A DNA stretch of 64,000 bases from Ancistrus triradiatus (lineage: Eukaryota > Chordata > Actinopteri > Siluriformes > Loricariidae). The notes beneath the pieces are model-generated. The model saw only the letters and a program-made list of their open reading frames with translations, was not told the DNA's origin and made no database searches. The translations under genes were made by a program, and so were the position numbers. Each line of letters opens with the position of its first letter. Position 1 is the stretch's first letter. The stretch spans positions 578,951 to 642,950 of the forward strand of contig JAJAGP010000182.1 of NCBI GenBank assembly GCA_025084515.1, in the 5' to 3' direction. Positions 20,669 to 34,275 of the stretch are shown in pieces.

Positions 20669-22751
20669 TTTTTGTGTGAGGTTTTCTCAGAAGGTGTTGC
20701 TGATAAAGAGCAACAGTGCCAGCTGGATGAGAGAGTTTCCAAGCTGGTGGTGGATGTGCAGTTTGTGGTACTAGTGACATTGGAGTTAGCAGTGGATGAA
20801 GCCAAGCAAGCAGAACACATACGGGTTCCTGGGTCATCTCTCTGGTAAATAGTCTTTATCAGGACTGGTGATTCTGTCTATGACTTTGGCTGTGTAATAA
20901 AGATTGCACCAGTAGCAAAGCTTCCATCTATTCTGTGCTTCCTTTGTCCATCCCTACACTACAAAATTACTATAGTTAATTAATGCTAAACCTACAACTA
21001 ACCTTAACCTCAGTAACCTTAAGCAAATATTTCCCTCTTTTGTATTTTCAGTAGAAAGTTGCAATTTTTAACACTCATTTTTCCATGTGAAGACTAGCAG
21101 AATGTCCTCACAAGAGAAAAAATGGCAGATCTTCCCATCCTTGTGGGCATATCTGGTCCTTACAATTATGTATAAACTTGATTAACACATTGGTCACTTT
21201 AATAGAAACTGCTCAGTTATGCAGTTACAGGCTAGTATCATCTGGTATAGCCCACACTGCCCTCTGGTCAGAAAACTGACACTGATGAAGGACTACATTG
21301 TAACCATGACAAATTAAATACCACCTACCGTTTCCAGCTCTACACATAAAATCTGTGCCAACAAAGTAGGCATGTCTCATAAAGTGGCTGGTAAGTGTAG
21401 ACAGTGTTTAAAATATAGTGATTGTTAGCTTGCCACACTCATACCAGGACTTACTACCATGTCACTGCCATCTGCTGCTTTGTTGAAAATGGTTTATCGT
21501 TCAAGAGTATGTGATCACTGGCAGTCCTGTTGTGGAAAACACGTGAAATATGGTGACACTGCACTGCTTTGTGATTTGCCTTCAATGTCACACCTTAACT
21601 AAATAGTAATTCACCAGTCATTCCTGAAAAAATGTGATGAATGATGTAAGAGTACCAGTGTGTTACTATACTCTGATTATATTAAACACAATGCTCTGAT
21701 TTACTTTCATCACCACTAAAAATTATTGATTGAAGTTGATGCCTGTTTATTTTCCAGTCACGCTTGCGTGGTTGTGACTGGACTGAATCACACAAAGACT
21801 ACTAGCCCCATTAGTGATTTTGAACCTTCTACTCTGAGACGTTGACCTTGAGATAATTTTGTAATTTTATATCATGACAAAGTACTGGGGCAGTTAAAGT
21901 TGCTTTTATTATTAGTTGTTAACAAATACAAAATGTATTGAACATAGCACCAGGAAAAGCATAAAAAAAGTAAAAAGAATAATGTGGTTTTGTATATGTC
22001 ATAGGCTCAGTGCAGGTGCAGGGCTCAAGTGGCCATTGGTAAAATAGAACATAAATTTTTCCATGTTTATACAGTAAATACTCAATGAAACATCCAATAA
22101 AATGCATTAATTAAAAAAAATGTAAAATTTTAACAAATTAGGGTTGTGGGTACCTATCCTCAGAGAACACAGTTCACAAGTGTAAGTGTGCCCTGGACAG
22201 GGACAGCAGTCCATCACATAGCTTGGTAGGGGTTGTTGATGATCCTTCAACTGGCCTCTCCTCCCTCAGACAAAAGAGTTGCCATCTATGAAGCCCTACT
22301 TCGCCAGAAGGCACTGTTGGGACTCAAATTAAAATTAACATACTACAACGATGCACCACTCAGGATAAATTATGTTTTTCTCCTTTGAGTAAACAGCACA
22401 ACATTATTCCTGTTTTCAAAATTTGACAGGAATGTTGAAATTCCTGTAAATTTTTTTTTTTTAGTAAACGGTATAAGACATTTAAATACTACAAGGTTCC
22501 TTCTCCATACTCTATGGAACTCCACTGTCTCCCTCTACAACAGTTAATCTGCCTGTATAATTTCAGATCTTTTGATTGTAACAGTTTCACATATTGAGAT
22601 TTCCAATGCAAAACAATCATTTTGTATGCAGTTGGTTGTATGTATGAGGTTACTGTTGATAGATGGATGGATTCTGTGTATTACCTTTTTGTGTTATTTA
22701 GTTATTTGTATCTTATAGTATGTTTTTATACTTTATATATAACCTTAAGGT
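20669..22751. other. Non-coding, about 2 kb, mostly unassigned
   Basis: No exon seen. A string at 21372-21400 (CTCATAAAGTGGCTGGTAAGTGTA) resembles the 3' end of another Tc1-like lineage. A CTCF-core-like CACTGCCCTCTGGTC lies near 21247-21261. Confidence 0.35.
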
Positions 22752-25700
22752 CAAGTCAAGTCAAGTCAAGTCACATCTATTTATATAGCGCTTTTTACAA
22801 TGGAGCATTGTCTCAAAGCAACTTTACAAGTTTAGATTATCTCCTAATAACTACATCCAATCCGAAATTAAGCAAGCCTAGAGCGACAGTGGCAGAGGAA
22901 AAACTCCCTGAGTGTTATAGGAAAAAACCTTGGGAGGACCAAGACTCAAAAAGGGACCCAACCTCCTTGGGCGGCGTAGATGATAAATCTAAGAACGAAA
23001 CTAAAGTCATGGAGTCATAGTTCGAATAAAATGTGAAGTATGCACATCGGCATTAAGTGGCCCGGGTATGATGGGGCTGGAGCTGATGACGGAAGCAGCT
23101 TGAGTGAAGCTGCAGTGGATGAACTTCATGTGTGGGGCTGGAACTGGTACCGGAACACAGCTCGGAGAGAAAACAGAAAATGTAATTAGTTATTGATTAA
23201 GAGCACAGTGTCTATTAACAATCATTGATGCCATGTCAATCACTGATGCCATGTGTAACATGACACCCCGGCAGCATTAGCTATAGCAGCATAGCTAGAA
23301 AGAGGAAGAACTGGTAGGGGGAAAACACAGCCAAGAGAGATCACATGAGACATTAGCAAACCCCACGGGAGGCAGAAGACAGCAACCCAACGTCTCTGAT
23401 CACCATAAGACTCTTTGGCTATGACCCCCCAGCTCTGCCCTTAGTCTAAGGCAAGGATTGCACCGGAGTCAAGATCACTAGGACCGAAGCCCAGTTCAGC
23501 CAGACTGCCCACTCGACACTCTCCCGGCTAACGGACAAGGCAGGCAGGCCCAGATATGGACTCCAGACTCTGGCCCCAGTGACCAAAGCCATGCATTCCG
23601 GTCTAAATCTAGTCAAAAGAGAATGTTTAAATAGGTATGTCTGTAGCCTAAACTTAAAACTTTGGAGAGTGTCTGAGTATCGAACGAAAGTGGGAAGTTT
23701 ATTCCATAGTTGGGGGGGCCATGTACGAGAAAGCCTTTCCCTCTGCTGTGACTTTTTTAATTCTAGGAACTTAAAAGAAGTCCTGTACCCTGCGAACGAA
23801 GTAGACGTGTTTGGATTGTAAAACTCTAAGAGTTCACTCAGATAATGTGGGGGCCAGCCATGCCATGTAGAGCTTTATAAGTTATAAGAAGTATTTTGTA
23901 ATCAATGCGGAATTTAACTGGTACCAGTGCAGTGATGATAGAACAGGAGTGATATAATCAAATATTCTAGTTCGAGTTAGCACTCGGGCGGCTGCATTCT
24001 GAACTAACTGAAGTTTATATTTATAGATTTTACTAGAGCACTAGTAAGTAAAGCGTTACAAGTAATCCAACCTTGAGGTTATAAACGCATGAAAAAGTTT
24101 CTCTCCTGCATCATTAAAAGAGAGGATATTTCTAAGTTTAAGCGATATTACGTAATTGAAAAAAAGCAATTCGAGTGATGATGCTAATGTGTGCAATCAA
24201 AGGAGAGATCTGAATCAAATGTGACACCTAAGTTTTTTACAGACGGACTGGGAAATACTGGACAGCCATCTAGAATTTAGGATAGATGTAGCCAACCTGT
24301 CTCTCACAGCCTTGGGTCCCACTAATAGAACCTCAGTTAAGTAAGAGAAAATTAAATAACATACAATCTTTTATTTCCTTTACACAGTCCTCAATTTGTT
24401 GATTGTAAGGCTGTCATTAAGGTTTGGCTGATATGTAACAGCTGTGTATCATCTGCATAGCAGTGGAAACTAAGGGCATGTTTACGAATAACTGAGCCTA
24501 GTGGCAGCCATGTACAGAGAGAATAAAAGCGGGCCAAGCACTGACCCCTGAGGCACGCCATACTTCACTTTTGAGAGCTTAGACCTTAGATTATTTATAT
24601 GAAACAACTGGTACCCCCGGTCGTTTAAATAGGATTTAAACCAAGAAAGTGCTAATCCCTTAATACTTATAATATTCTCTAGTCTGTTTAGTAAAACATC
24701 ATGATCTATAGTGTCAAATGCTGCACTTAAAATCTAACAGAACAAGAAAAGAAACACATCCCTTATCTGAGGACATTAACAAGTCATTTTTTTACCCTAA
24801 TTAATGCTGTTTCAGTACTATGATGGGGCCTGAAGCCAGACTGAAATGTTTCATAAATTTCATTCCTTTGGAGATAACTGCAGAGCTGCTGATAGATGCT
24901 TTTTTTCTAAGATTTGGATAGAAATGGTAGATTTGAAATTGGTCTATAATTAGATATCACACAAGGGTCAAGATTGGCTTTTTTAATCAGTGGTTTGATA
25001 ACGGCAGACTTAAAGGATTTGGGCACATAACCAAAGGTAAGGGAAGAAATTTAAAATAACTAACACTGGCTCTATAATACTAGGTATTACTTGTTTGAGT
25101 AAACGTGTAGGAATTGGATCTAATAAACATGTTGATGACTTAGATGAGCTGATCAGTGCGGATAGTTCAGTATTAGTAATTGGGGTAAAAGATTCTAGTC
25201 TTGATGTACAGCTAATTGAACAGATGTCCCTTCACTAGTGCTGCATCTGGAAGGTGGCTGAATAGTTTGGTTATGTGATGAGCATGAGTTTTTATGCCTA
25301 ATGTTTTTCTATCTTATCATTAAAAAAAGTCATGAAATCACTACTGTTAAAATTACACAGAACAGGAGAATCACTTTCCTGTGGGGTTTTTTTTGTTAAT
25401 TTGGAGACTGTATTAAAGAGAAATCTTTGATTATTCTTATTTTTTCTCTACGATTGAGGAGAGGTATGCAGCGTTTTAGCTTTAGCTGTAAGGTACGGGT
25501 GTTGTCAATTATACCATGGTGCTAGCCTTTTTTCCCTAATGCATTTGATCCTAGCAGGAGCAATCGTGTCCAGGGTTGAGCGAAGCACACATTCTAATGG
25601 TCATTTACACACTCAAGATGATTGATCTCCATAGGTGGTATTAAATTTAAAGTCTGGTAGGGTTTTAATAAACGCAGCTGGTGTAGCAGATGTGATGGTG

Positions 25701-26400
25701 CGCTTGGTGTGATAACGAGGCAGAAGGATTTTATTTATTAGAGATAGCTCAAATACTAAAAGATAGTGATCTGAAATCAAATCACTTTGCGGGAAAACAT
25801 CAAGGTTATCTATATTGATACCAAATGTTAATATTAGATCTAAAGTATGATTACAGCGGTGGGTTGGTCCCATCACATTCTGAGTGATACCCATGGATTC
25901 TAAGATGGACTCAAAAGCAATTCTAAGTGGATCCTGCTCATTGTAAAAGTGAATATTGAAATCACATTAAGAATCAGTATTTCAAAAAAATTAGCCTTGT
26001 AATGGGATTTAGTTGTAACACCTAACTCTTTGTCAAAAATTGTGGCTATGCCCCCCCCCCAATCATTAGGACGAGGGTGATTAGCATGACTGTATCCAGG
26101 AGGTGAGGCTTCATTTAAGGCTAAATATTCATCAGGTCTAATCCAACTTTCAGTGAGACAGAGAGCGTGTAAGCGTTTATCAGTGATTATTTCATTTACA
26201 ACCACTGCTGTGTTTGTAAGTGATCTAATATTAAGTAATCCTAGCTTTAGCCTAAGGTTGTTATTTTTTTGGGAGCCATCTGTTTTTATACTAATGAGGT
26301 TATTAAAACAGACTTTTTGAGAGCATTTACAGTTAGGGCAGATGCGGGTAACAGACACAGTTTCAATAATGTGGGTTCTGGCTAAGTGCAGAACAGTGCA
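22752..26400 (-). mobile_element. L2-type non-LTR retrotransposon, long copy
   Basis: On the - strand the 3' end is at 22752 with the (TTGAC)n tail and TATATAGCGCTTTTTACAAT motif. Going upstream come a long 3' UTR, the RT region with YADD at about 24445-24465 and GVPQGSVLGP near 24550, and the endonuclease part in frames 25613-25894 and 25900-26358. The endonuclease shows LNIRSLTN, CLTESWI, a GGGIA motif and ISDH. A stop separates the two endonuclease frames, and the RT is frameshifted throughout. The family is CR1/L2-superclade, coding for endonuclease plus RT. The copy is inactive. Confidence 0.85.
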
Positions 26401-26665
26401 TGGCTAAGTGCGAGGAGCTCAGATTCCGGTCATGATTGAGCCTGTGCCGCCAAGGGAAAAGTACAAAAGAAAGACGAGAATCACTGGCCCTATGATATTT
26501 ACTACGCCCTGCCAGTTAACCTTTTACCGCCTGGTCCTATGTGACCTACCTCCTTTTGTCTACCTCCTTTGGTCTACTGACTTTCCTAACAAGATGGCGG
26601 GGGAACATGACGGAAGAAAGAGACGGGTGAGGTGTCATAATAAATGCGACAAGTGTAATCCCGAG
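26401..26665 (-). other. Possible 5' region of the L2 copy
   Basis: Upstream of the endonuclease frame and moderately GC-rich. It does not obviously match the 5' UTR of the other long L2 copy at 38374. It ends where a second L2 fragment starts. Confidence 0.35.
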
Positions 26666-27130
26666 TGAGAATGCGCTAAGGCGACAGTGGCAAGAAAAAA
26701 CTCCCTAGCTTTATGAGGAAAAACCTTGGGAGGACCAAGACTCAAAAAAGGACCCATCCTCCTTGAGTGGCATAGATGATAAATGTAAGAATGAAGCTAA
26801 TTTATCTAAACAAATATGTTTTATAGTGATATTTAAAAAAAAAAAGTAAAATATGCATATCGACATTATGTAGTCTGATAAACAGATTTACTCTAGGATC
26901 TTGAGTCTAAGTAGCAAAGTCCTTGGCAGCACTACGTCCCCAGGCAACTGGAGGACACACAGAGTTATTGCCTTCGGGTGTGGCCCGGGTATGGTGGGGC
27001 TGGAGCTGATGACGGAAACAACTTGAGCGGAGATCACTGATGCCATGTGTATCATGAGACTCCGGCAGCATTAGCTGCATAGCATAGCTAGAAAGAGAAA
27101 AACAGAGAACAGAGCAACAGATGCTATGGT
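26666..27130 (-). mobile_element. L2 3' UTR fragment
   Basis: Matches the 3' UTR of the neighbouring L2 (blocks GACAGTGGCAAGAAAAAACT, CCTTGGGAGGACCAAGACTC and GGCCCGGGTATGG-type sequence). About 26795-26965 is extra sequence without a match in that copy. Confidence 0.65.
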
Positions 27131-27149
27131 TTAGCTTTAAATGATGAGC

Positions 27150-27498
27150 TGACATCCATTATAAGATTCACTCCAGGCATGCCAGGCATGCCTTCGCATC
27201 TGTTGGAGTGAAGGAGAAGATGAGTTGAGTGTCATCAACATAACTGTGATAGGAGAAGCCATGTGAGGTTATGACTTCACAGGGAGAATCAGTGTAGAGA
27301 GAGAAAAGAGGTCCCAGAACTGAACCTTCTGGAACTCCAGTTGCAAGTCCACATAATGCAGATGTGGATCCACTCTGTGACACGTGATAAAATCGTCCCT
27401 CTAGGTAGCAAGCAAGCTGCTGCCAGGTCTGTGATTCCAAGACTAGAATGGAAAGAAAGGAGAATCGTTCGGTTGACTACATCAAAGGCTGGGTGTCT
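27150..27498 (-). mobile_element. LINE reverse transcriptase fragment, related to but distinct from the main L2 family
   Basis: The reverse frame 27168-27440 reads GVPEGSVLGPLFSLYTDSP and then FSYHSYVDDTQLIFSF. YVDD stands in place of the YADD of the other L2 copies. Upstream, after a frameshift, AFDVVNRTILL gives the first catalytic Asp. It is an isolated palm-domain remnant. Confidence 0.75.
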
Positions 27499-29465
27499 GG
27501 GTGTTCCTCTTGGGTGGAGTTTTGGCGGCAGCTGCTGGCCCAGAGAGGGAGTTGCTCCAGGAAATGCGGGAACCTTTTAACCAATACATTCATCTCCTTT
27601 ATGATTACACACACTGGTTCCAAATCTCCACTTATTCAGCTCAGCATGTAAAAGCCCCAATTTCCTTGTCACACTTCACCAGATTGTCCGTTGATGCTTC
27701 CTGGTAACATGTTGTTACCAACTCTGCGCACCAACTCTGGTAACAACTCTGCGCACCCGACCCTCCACTGTGGCTGTTGTGCATCAATCTCTGAGATCAC
27801 CATCTCCCAATCAGGACAGATCTCCCCCAGCTTCCCAGCTTCCTGGATTGCCTCGTCATGTTTTTGTTTGTAGTGCTTCCCAGTCCTGAGTTTTTTGTAA
27901 TAAATATCCTGAACCTGATCCTATGTCTTAAGTGTCTGAATCCACTTAGTGGTTCCAGTAAACACTGATGGATCTTGAATCACATGCAAAAGTATGAACT
28001 GTTCACTATGGAACCCATAGATTTGCCCTAGGAGGACGAGGTGACCATGGAGAAGCTACTTTATTAACAAGACAACCAGCTGGGCCAGTATGATAAGCTT
28101 TTAAAGTCCCTGATTGAAAGTAACTGCCAGCTGGTCCAGCAACTCTGGCATGTCACCAGGCAGGTTGCCACCCTGAAATCCACACATACTCCACACACTG
28201 TTTATATCCCCATCACCTGGCCCACACCTCAGGACTCCAGTGCTACTCCTCAGGACTCTGGCATCACACCTCTTGTTCCGGCACCATCTGCCTCACCTTA
28301 GCCCTGAAGGACTCATCACCCTGGGAAGGGTGCTTACCTGGGCTGAGGTCACACAGTCCTCTGTTTTCCCCTGGGCAGGGTCGTATGAGGAGTTCCTCAC
28401 CCGTTTCAGGCAGTGTTCGAACACCCAGATTACCCTGGGGACGTGGCTAGCTTTGCGGGGTGTTCTGTTGGGGCATGTTGACAGTTGAAAGATGTACTGG
28501 CAGCCTGTGATGAGCCCTGGCCCTGGTACCTTAAGGCCCTGGTAGACCTGGAACCCATGCAGCTTGGCCAGGCCCAGCACATGCTAGAGGAATGCTCGAT
28601 GAGGCTCCGCTAATGTGAGTGTCTGTATTGTGGCTTGTGGGGACACACAATCTTGCTAGCTGCCCCATGTGCCTAAAAAAGGTCATCAGTAGGAGTGATT
28701 AGCTCTGACCTGAACTCCACACCTTCCCAATGACCTCACCTTCTGATCCCTGCCACCCTTTGCCTTCCAGTGGACCCCTATCCACTCACCGCTTTAATGG
28801 ATTCCAGGGCGGAGGATAACCTCATAAATGAGATCCTTGCAACCCAGACAGGGTGCCCATTAGAGACCCAGGACACTACCATCTATGTGTATGCCTTGAA
28901 TGGACAGGCACTCACCTGCATAACCCAGCAGATGACTCTTTCCAGGGAGCCTCGCAAGTACCAAAATCTTCTAGAGCCTTCATTAAGGAATGTCCTCAGA
29001 CCCTACCTCCTCATATGGCCATACGATTATGCCATAGACTTACACCAGGGTGCCCCTCCTCTGACCTGCTGCCTGTACTATCTGTCATACTCTTAGAGGG
29101 AGGCCATGAAGAACTATATCTCAGGCTGCCTTGTGGTAGGTCTCATCCACCCATCCCCCTCCCTCCTTGATGTGGTGATCTTCTTCATGAAGAAGCGGAA
29201 CAAGACCTTGAGACACTGCACTGACTGTCAGGGCCTAAATCTGATTACCATCCATAACAAATACCCCCTTTTGCTGACTTCATCTGTCTTTGAGTCACTG
29301 AAGGAAGCTGTTATCTTTACAACGCTGGACCTCTGCAATGCCTATCACCTGGTGTGCATCCATGAGGGGGAAAGTGGATGACAGACTTTAACACCATACT
29401 TGGGCACTTTGAGTATCTGGTCATGTCCTTTGGCCTTACCAATGCCCCAGCAGTCTTCCAGAGAT
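27499..29465 (+). mobile_element. Ty3/Gypsy element, 5' part (LTR-like, gag, protease, RT start)
   Basis: About 27499-27955 looks like an LTR or leader with AATAAA near 27898. From about 28015 a gag remnant follows (YEEFLTRFRQCSNTQI near 28385). A protease-like frame at 28770 reads ALMDSRAEDNLINEIL, where the usual catalytic DSGA is DSRA. The RT follows with FFMKKRNKTLRHCTDCQGLN, TTLDLCNAYHLV and a part ending FGLTNAPAVFQ at about 29460. Stops and frameshifts break every part. A Tc1 sequence starts abruptly at about 29466 and the rest of pol is missing. Confidence 0.75.
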
Positions 29466-29934
29466 TATGCTCATCAGGCTGGAAAAGGTTTCAAAACCAT
29501 CTATAAAGATTTTGTACTCCACCAATCCACAGGCAGACAGATTGTGTACAAATGGAGGAAATTCAAGACCATTGTTACCCTCCCCAGGAGTGGTCGACCA
29601 ACAAAGACCACTCCAAGAGCAAGGTGTGTAATAGTTGCCGAGGTCACAAAGGACCCCAGGGTAAATTCTAAGCAACTGAAGGCCTCTCTCACGTTGGCTA
29701 ATGTTAATGTTCACGAGTCCACCATCAGAAGAACACTGAACAACAATGGAGTGCATGGCAGAGATGCAAGGAAAAAAAACATTGCTGCTCATTTGCTATT
29801 TGCTAACGATCACAATTTACAAGCCAGAAGGCTATTGTAAGAAAGTTTTGTGGACGGATGAGACCAAAATAGAACTTTTGGTTTAAAAGAAAAAGCGTTT
29901 GAAAACAAGGTTTTTTCAAGATCTATCGTCTGAA

Positions 29935-30109
29935 GTTCTAAGAAAAAGGAGCTAGTTCAACGCGGTGAGGAAGACTCTTGTGGATCTGAAGATGTTTCGA
30001 GGATTTCTTTACCCTGCGAAGCTGCACTGCATGCACAAAAATGAGATGTTGGTATTTCCATCACCAGCCGCAGTACAAACTTTCTCGAACTCTGTTAAGG
30101 AGTGTTAAG
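29935..30109 (+). pseudogene. ORF1 C-terminal remnant of the L1/Tx1-type LINE
   Basis: The frame reads NAVRKTLVDLKMFRGFLYPA and later FPSPAAVQTFSNSVKEC before a TAA. This resembles the C-terminal domain of L1-type ORF1 RNA-binding proteins, where a structure of this kind is followed by a stop. One in-frame stop precedes it. The upstream part was lost by 5' truncation. Confidence 0.6.
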
Positions 30110-30726
30110 AAACCATCGGAACACCGGTGCTTATGTTGGAGACTTACTTAAGAATATTTGACTGACAGGGATTCACAAATTATCCGGACGAAAAGAAATC
30201 AGACTTCCTCAGGTTTGGTTAATGTTCATATGCGTTTATTTAAAGTTACGAGCAAAGTGTATAATATAATTGTTAATTACTCTGTTTTAGATTCAGGCTA
30301 ATCTGAACAAAACTTTCGTTCTGTTGAAATAACATTGTGATTAGTCTAACTTTGTTATTGTTACTGAATAACCAGTTAACCTTTGCTGTTGTGCTCAGGA
30401 CAACTTATACGTATATATGTTTTCTCCTCCGGACAGTTTTCTGGAGCGAGTTGGACTTTCTCGTCTATATTCTGTCTCATATACATTAGAGAGGGAGCTT
30501 TCTGCCATTCATCTGTTTTGAGAAATATCTGATTTAATGTTGACAGGACACTGTGACCAATTAGACTGTAGGGTGTCTCGCTGTTCGGAGTCAGGGCTAG
30601 GGTGGGGGAGGGGGGTTGTTCTCACTGTTCCCAGTTCTACAATCTAAACTTAAAAGGTTTGCAATGTTGTACAAATATATTTCCGTTGGAACATACTGAC
30701 AATAAGTAAGATACGTTTTTATATAC

Positions 30727-33700
30727 ATGGCTAGCTCTCTTAAATTCATTACCTGGAATGTAAAAGGTCTGAGACACGTGATTAAAAGGAAAAAAAATCT
30801 CACATCTTTAAAAAAGGACAAAGTAATGATAGCTTTCCTTCAAGAGACACATTTGTCAAGACAAGAACATCTCAAATTGGGTGTGGGTTGGGTGGGACAA
30901 GCATATTTTTCTGCGTATAGACTAAACCCTTAGTAGAAGAGGGACAGCTATTTTAATCAATAAAAATCTACCATTTACCCTGGAGCACCAACTGGTGGAT
31001 ACAGAGGGCAGATTCATACTAGTCACTGGACATCTTTATGGACAACACATTACAATGCTTAATGTCTATGCCCCAAACGAGGATAACCCTCATTTCATGT
31101 CTAATATTATCTTACAATTCAATCAGTATCGTAAAGGAATTGGAATCATGGCAGGGGATTTTAACTGTGTTCTGAACCAGGATTTCGGTAAAACATCTAA
31201 TTCTACTGTGGATATTAAGTCTTCCTCTACTCTTAATCAGCTGAGTAAGGAGCTTGGTATTGCAGATGTTTGGAGGGAATTAAACCCCTCAGTTAAGGAC
31301 TATACTTTTTACTCCAATCCTCATAATTCGTACTCAAGGATTGATTATATCTTCATGCCAAATAATTGCATCCACTTGATATCCTCATGCCAGATAGGCT
31401 CAATAGTATTATCGGACCATGCCCCTGTATCTATGGATATTAATCTCACAAATTTCACATATAGTGGCAAAACATGGAGATTTAATTCCTCTCTGCTACT
31501 CAATCACGGTTTTCTTAACAACATACGACAGTAATAAACATTCACCAGTATCATCTGCTACGCTCTGGGAAGCTGCTAAAGCTACAATACGTGAATGTCT
31601 AATATCTTATTCATCATACCACAAAAGGCTATTGTTAATAAAACTCAGAGAACTGGAGAAGGAGGTAACTAATTTAGAGCAGCTACATAAAACATCACCC
31701 AATCAATCCAATTGGATACCCTTGTGAAAAGCTAGAGCCAAGCTAAATTTGGAACATACAAATCATATTAAAAAACTACTATTTTTCTCAAAACAAAAAT
31801 ACTATGAATCTGGTAACAAATCAGGTAAATTATTAGCACACCAAATACATAAGGAACAAACTGAAAAATCTATTAAATCTATTACAGGAGTGGATGGCAC
31901 TATAATCTATGACCCTACAAAAATCAATGACACTTTTAGGGAATTCTACAGGTCCCTATATAAATCACAAACTATGGTTTCTGAAAATGAGATATCACTA
32001 TTTCTTAATAATATAAATTTACCCACTATTTCAGACACAGACAGGGATGCACTTAACACACTTATTACCCCCGAAGAGGTCTGGGAGGCGATCCAGTCCT
32101 TACCTTCCAACAAAGTTCATCTTATAGACCTATAAGTCTGCTTAATGTGGATTGTAAGATATTTGCTAAAGTACTGGCTAGAAGATTGGAAAATGTTCTA
32201 CCCCAAATCATCAACCCCGATCAGTGTGGATTCGTTAAGAAGAGATATGGATCTGATAATATATGTAGACTGCTAAATATAATCGATCATGTGCAAAGAT
32301 ACAAAAATCCCTCACTTATAATTTCACTAGATGCTGAAAAGGCATTCGATAGAGTTGAATGGCCCATTTTAATTACCGTTCTTGGAAGGTATAATTTAGG
32401 GGATAACTTTATGAAACTTATTAGACATTTATATACAGATCCAAGCGCAGCAATAACTACTAATGGCGTAATGTCAAAGCCCTTTAAAATTGAGAAAGGA
32501 ACAAGGCAAGGATGCCCACTTTCAGCTCTACTCTTTACTCTGGTAATAGAACCCTTGGCCCAGATTATTAGGATGAAAAGACCTTTCAGGAATTGTCGTG
32601 GGAGACGAAGAGCATAGAATATCTCTTTATGCCGATGATGTTCTGATATACATGTCTAAGCCAACCCAGTCCATCTCTGCTTTATTGGAATGCCTCACAC
32701 AATATGGTAATGTCTCCGGATATAAAATAAATATCTCCAAATCTTCAGCAATGCCCCTGAATATGGACACAAGTAATTCCTCTTACTGTCCCTTTCCATT
32801 AACGCAAAACGGTTTTAAATATCTCGGGATATTTGTCAGTCCATTATTAAAGGATCTATATAGCAAAAATTACACACCTCTCATAAACGCAATTAAGACG
32901 GAGCTAAATAATTGGTGTTCTCTTCCAATTTCATTTTTGGTCGGATAAATGTATTGAGAATGAATATCCTTCCACGGCATCTTTACTTATTCCAGTCCTT
33001 ACCATGCTACCTGGACTCTTCTTTTTTTGCAAACCTCAATAAGGTATTTTCTAGGTTTATTTGGAATTATAAAAGGCCTAGGATCAAATTTGTAACGCTA
33101 ATGAAACCCAGGGATAGGGGTGGTGCTGGTGTACCTAATTTTCAATTGTACTGTTGGTCCACGCAGATTAAAAATATGGTTACCTGGGGTAGCGAGAGGG
33201 AGGAATCTTTATGGCTAAATATAGAATTTGCAAGCTGTTCACCCTTACCAATCAAACTACTGCCATTTATACATAGTTTCCATAAATTGAGTCATCTCTC
33301 TGAGAATTTTGTAGTATCTAAAACATTCTTAGCATGGAAAGATGCTAAGTCATACCTTAAGATCCCCCCGTATATATCACTGAAGTCACCAATTGCTTAC
33401 AACCCTAATATACCCTACCAACTGTCAAATACAGGACTTTCCAGATGGAGCTCTGCAGGCATTTTACAAATATCACAATTGTTCTCAGGTGATGTTCTGA
33501 AGTCCTTCTCACAGATTCAGGAAGAATTTGGGTTTTCTAAACTTGAATTTTTTTAGATATCTGCAAATTCGCCATTTTATCAAACTTTTACAGGTGAAGG
33601 ATACCTTTAGAATAGAACTAACTGAGATCCTACACAACCATCGTAATCTAAAAGGACTTGTCTCACATATATATAATTTATTGTCTAATGCCTGTATCTC

Positions 33701-34275
33701 TTCACTACCTCATTTAAAGAGTTTGTGGGAAAGGGACCTTGAAATAGATATAAACGATGAAACTTGGAAAACCATATGGCGAGACCTACATCCTAAATTA
33801 AGCTCACTATCAACCCATGAAATTAACTATAAATTTATTAATAAGATGTACCTCACTCCAGTTCGACTTCAAAGGATCTCTGCTATTCTGGCCTTTGCTT
33901 CAAATGCAAAAAAAAAGGGGACATATTTACACTGTTTTTGGTCATGTGACAAGATACAGTCTTTTTGGAAGGGGGTGCACTGGGAAAATATTGAGGGTCC
34001 AATTAACCTTTTGTCCTGCTCTTTTTCTATTGAACTACAGTACAGGCTCTGTGTTTGACTGTAAAACAAGACATTTATTTTATATTTTAGTATCTCTTGC
34101 TAAGAAATGTATTTTACTTTTATGGTCAGCTCCTCAGGCTCCATCTGTTAGTTTCTGGTTAAACGAGGTTACAACAGTGCTTCCATTGGAGCAACTGACA
34201 TATAACTTGCATCAGAAAACACACAGATTCTGGGAGATATGGCAGCTGTTGATGTCCTATCTCGATTTGTCTTGA
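30727..34275 (+). pseudogene. ORF2 (endonuclease-reverse transcriptase) of the L1/Tx1-type LINE, broken
   Basis: Endonuclease: WNVKGLR and QETHL in the first frame (30727-30933); after a stop, LNVYAPNED, GDFNCVLN, SRIDYIF and SDHAPVSMD (30995-31534). RT: SLLNVDCKIFAKVLARRLE, SLDAEKAFDRVEW, KGTRQGCPLSALLF and ISLYADDVLIY (32147-32700), then a thumb/C-terminal part to 33556. A C-terminal CFWSCDKIQSFW segment (about 33930) is followed by a frameshifted tail to 34275. At least five frame breaks separate the frames. Between SNK at about 32117 and the YRPISLLN equivalent at about 32125 the usual RT segment is missing, an internal deletion. Confidence 0.82.

Noticed and set aside
21760..21787. Hairpin CCAGTCAC...GTGACTGG
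   Set aside because: Only 8-bp arms in AT-rich sequence; expected by chance and without context.
29400..29840. Possible Gypsy-Tc1 fusion protein
   Set aside because: The ORF enters from the wrong frame of the Gypsy RT and only its second half is transposase, so it is an accidental frame at a junction.
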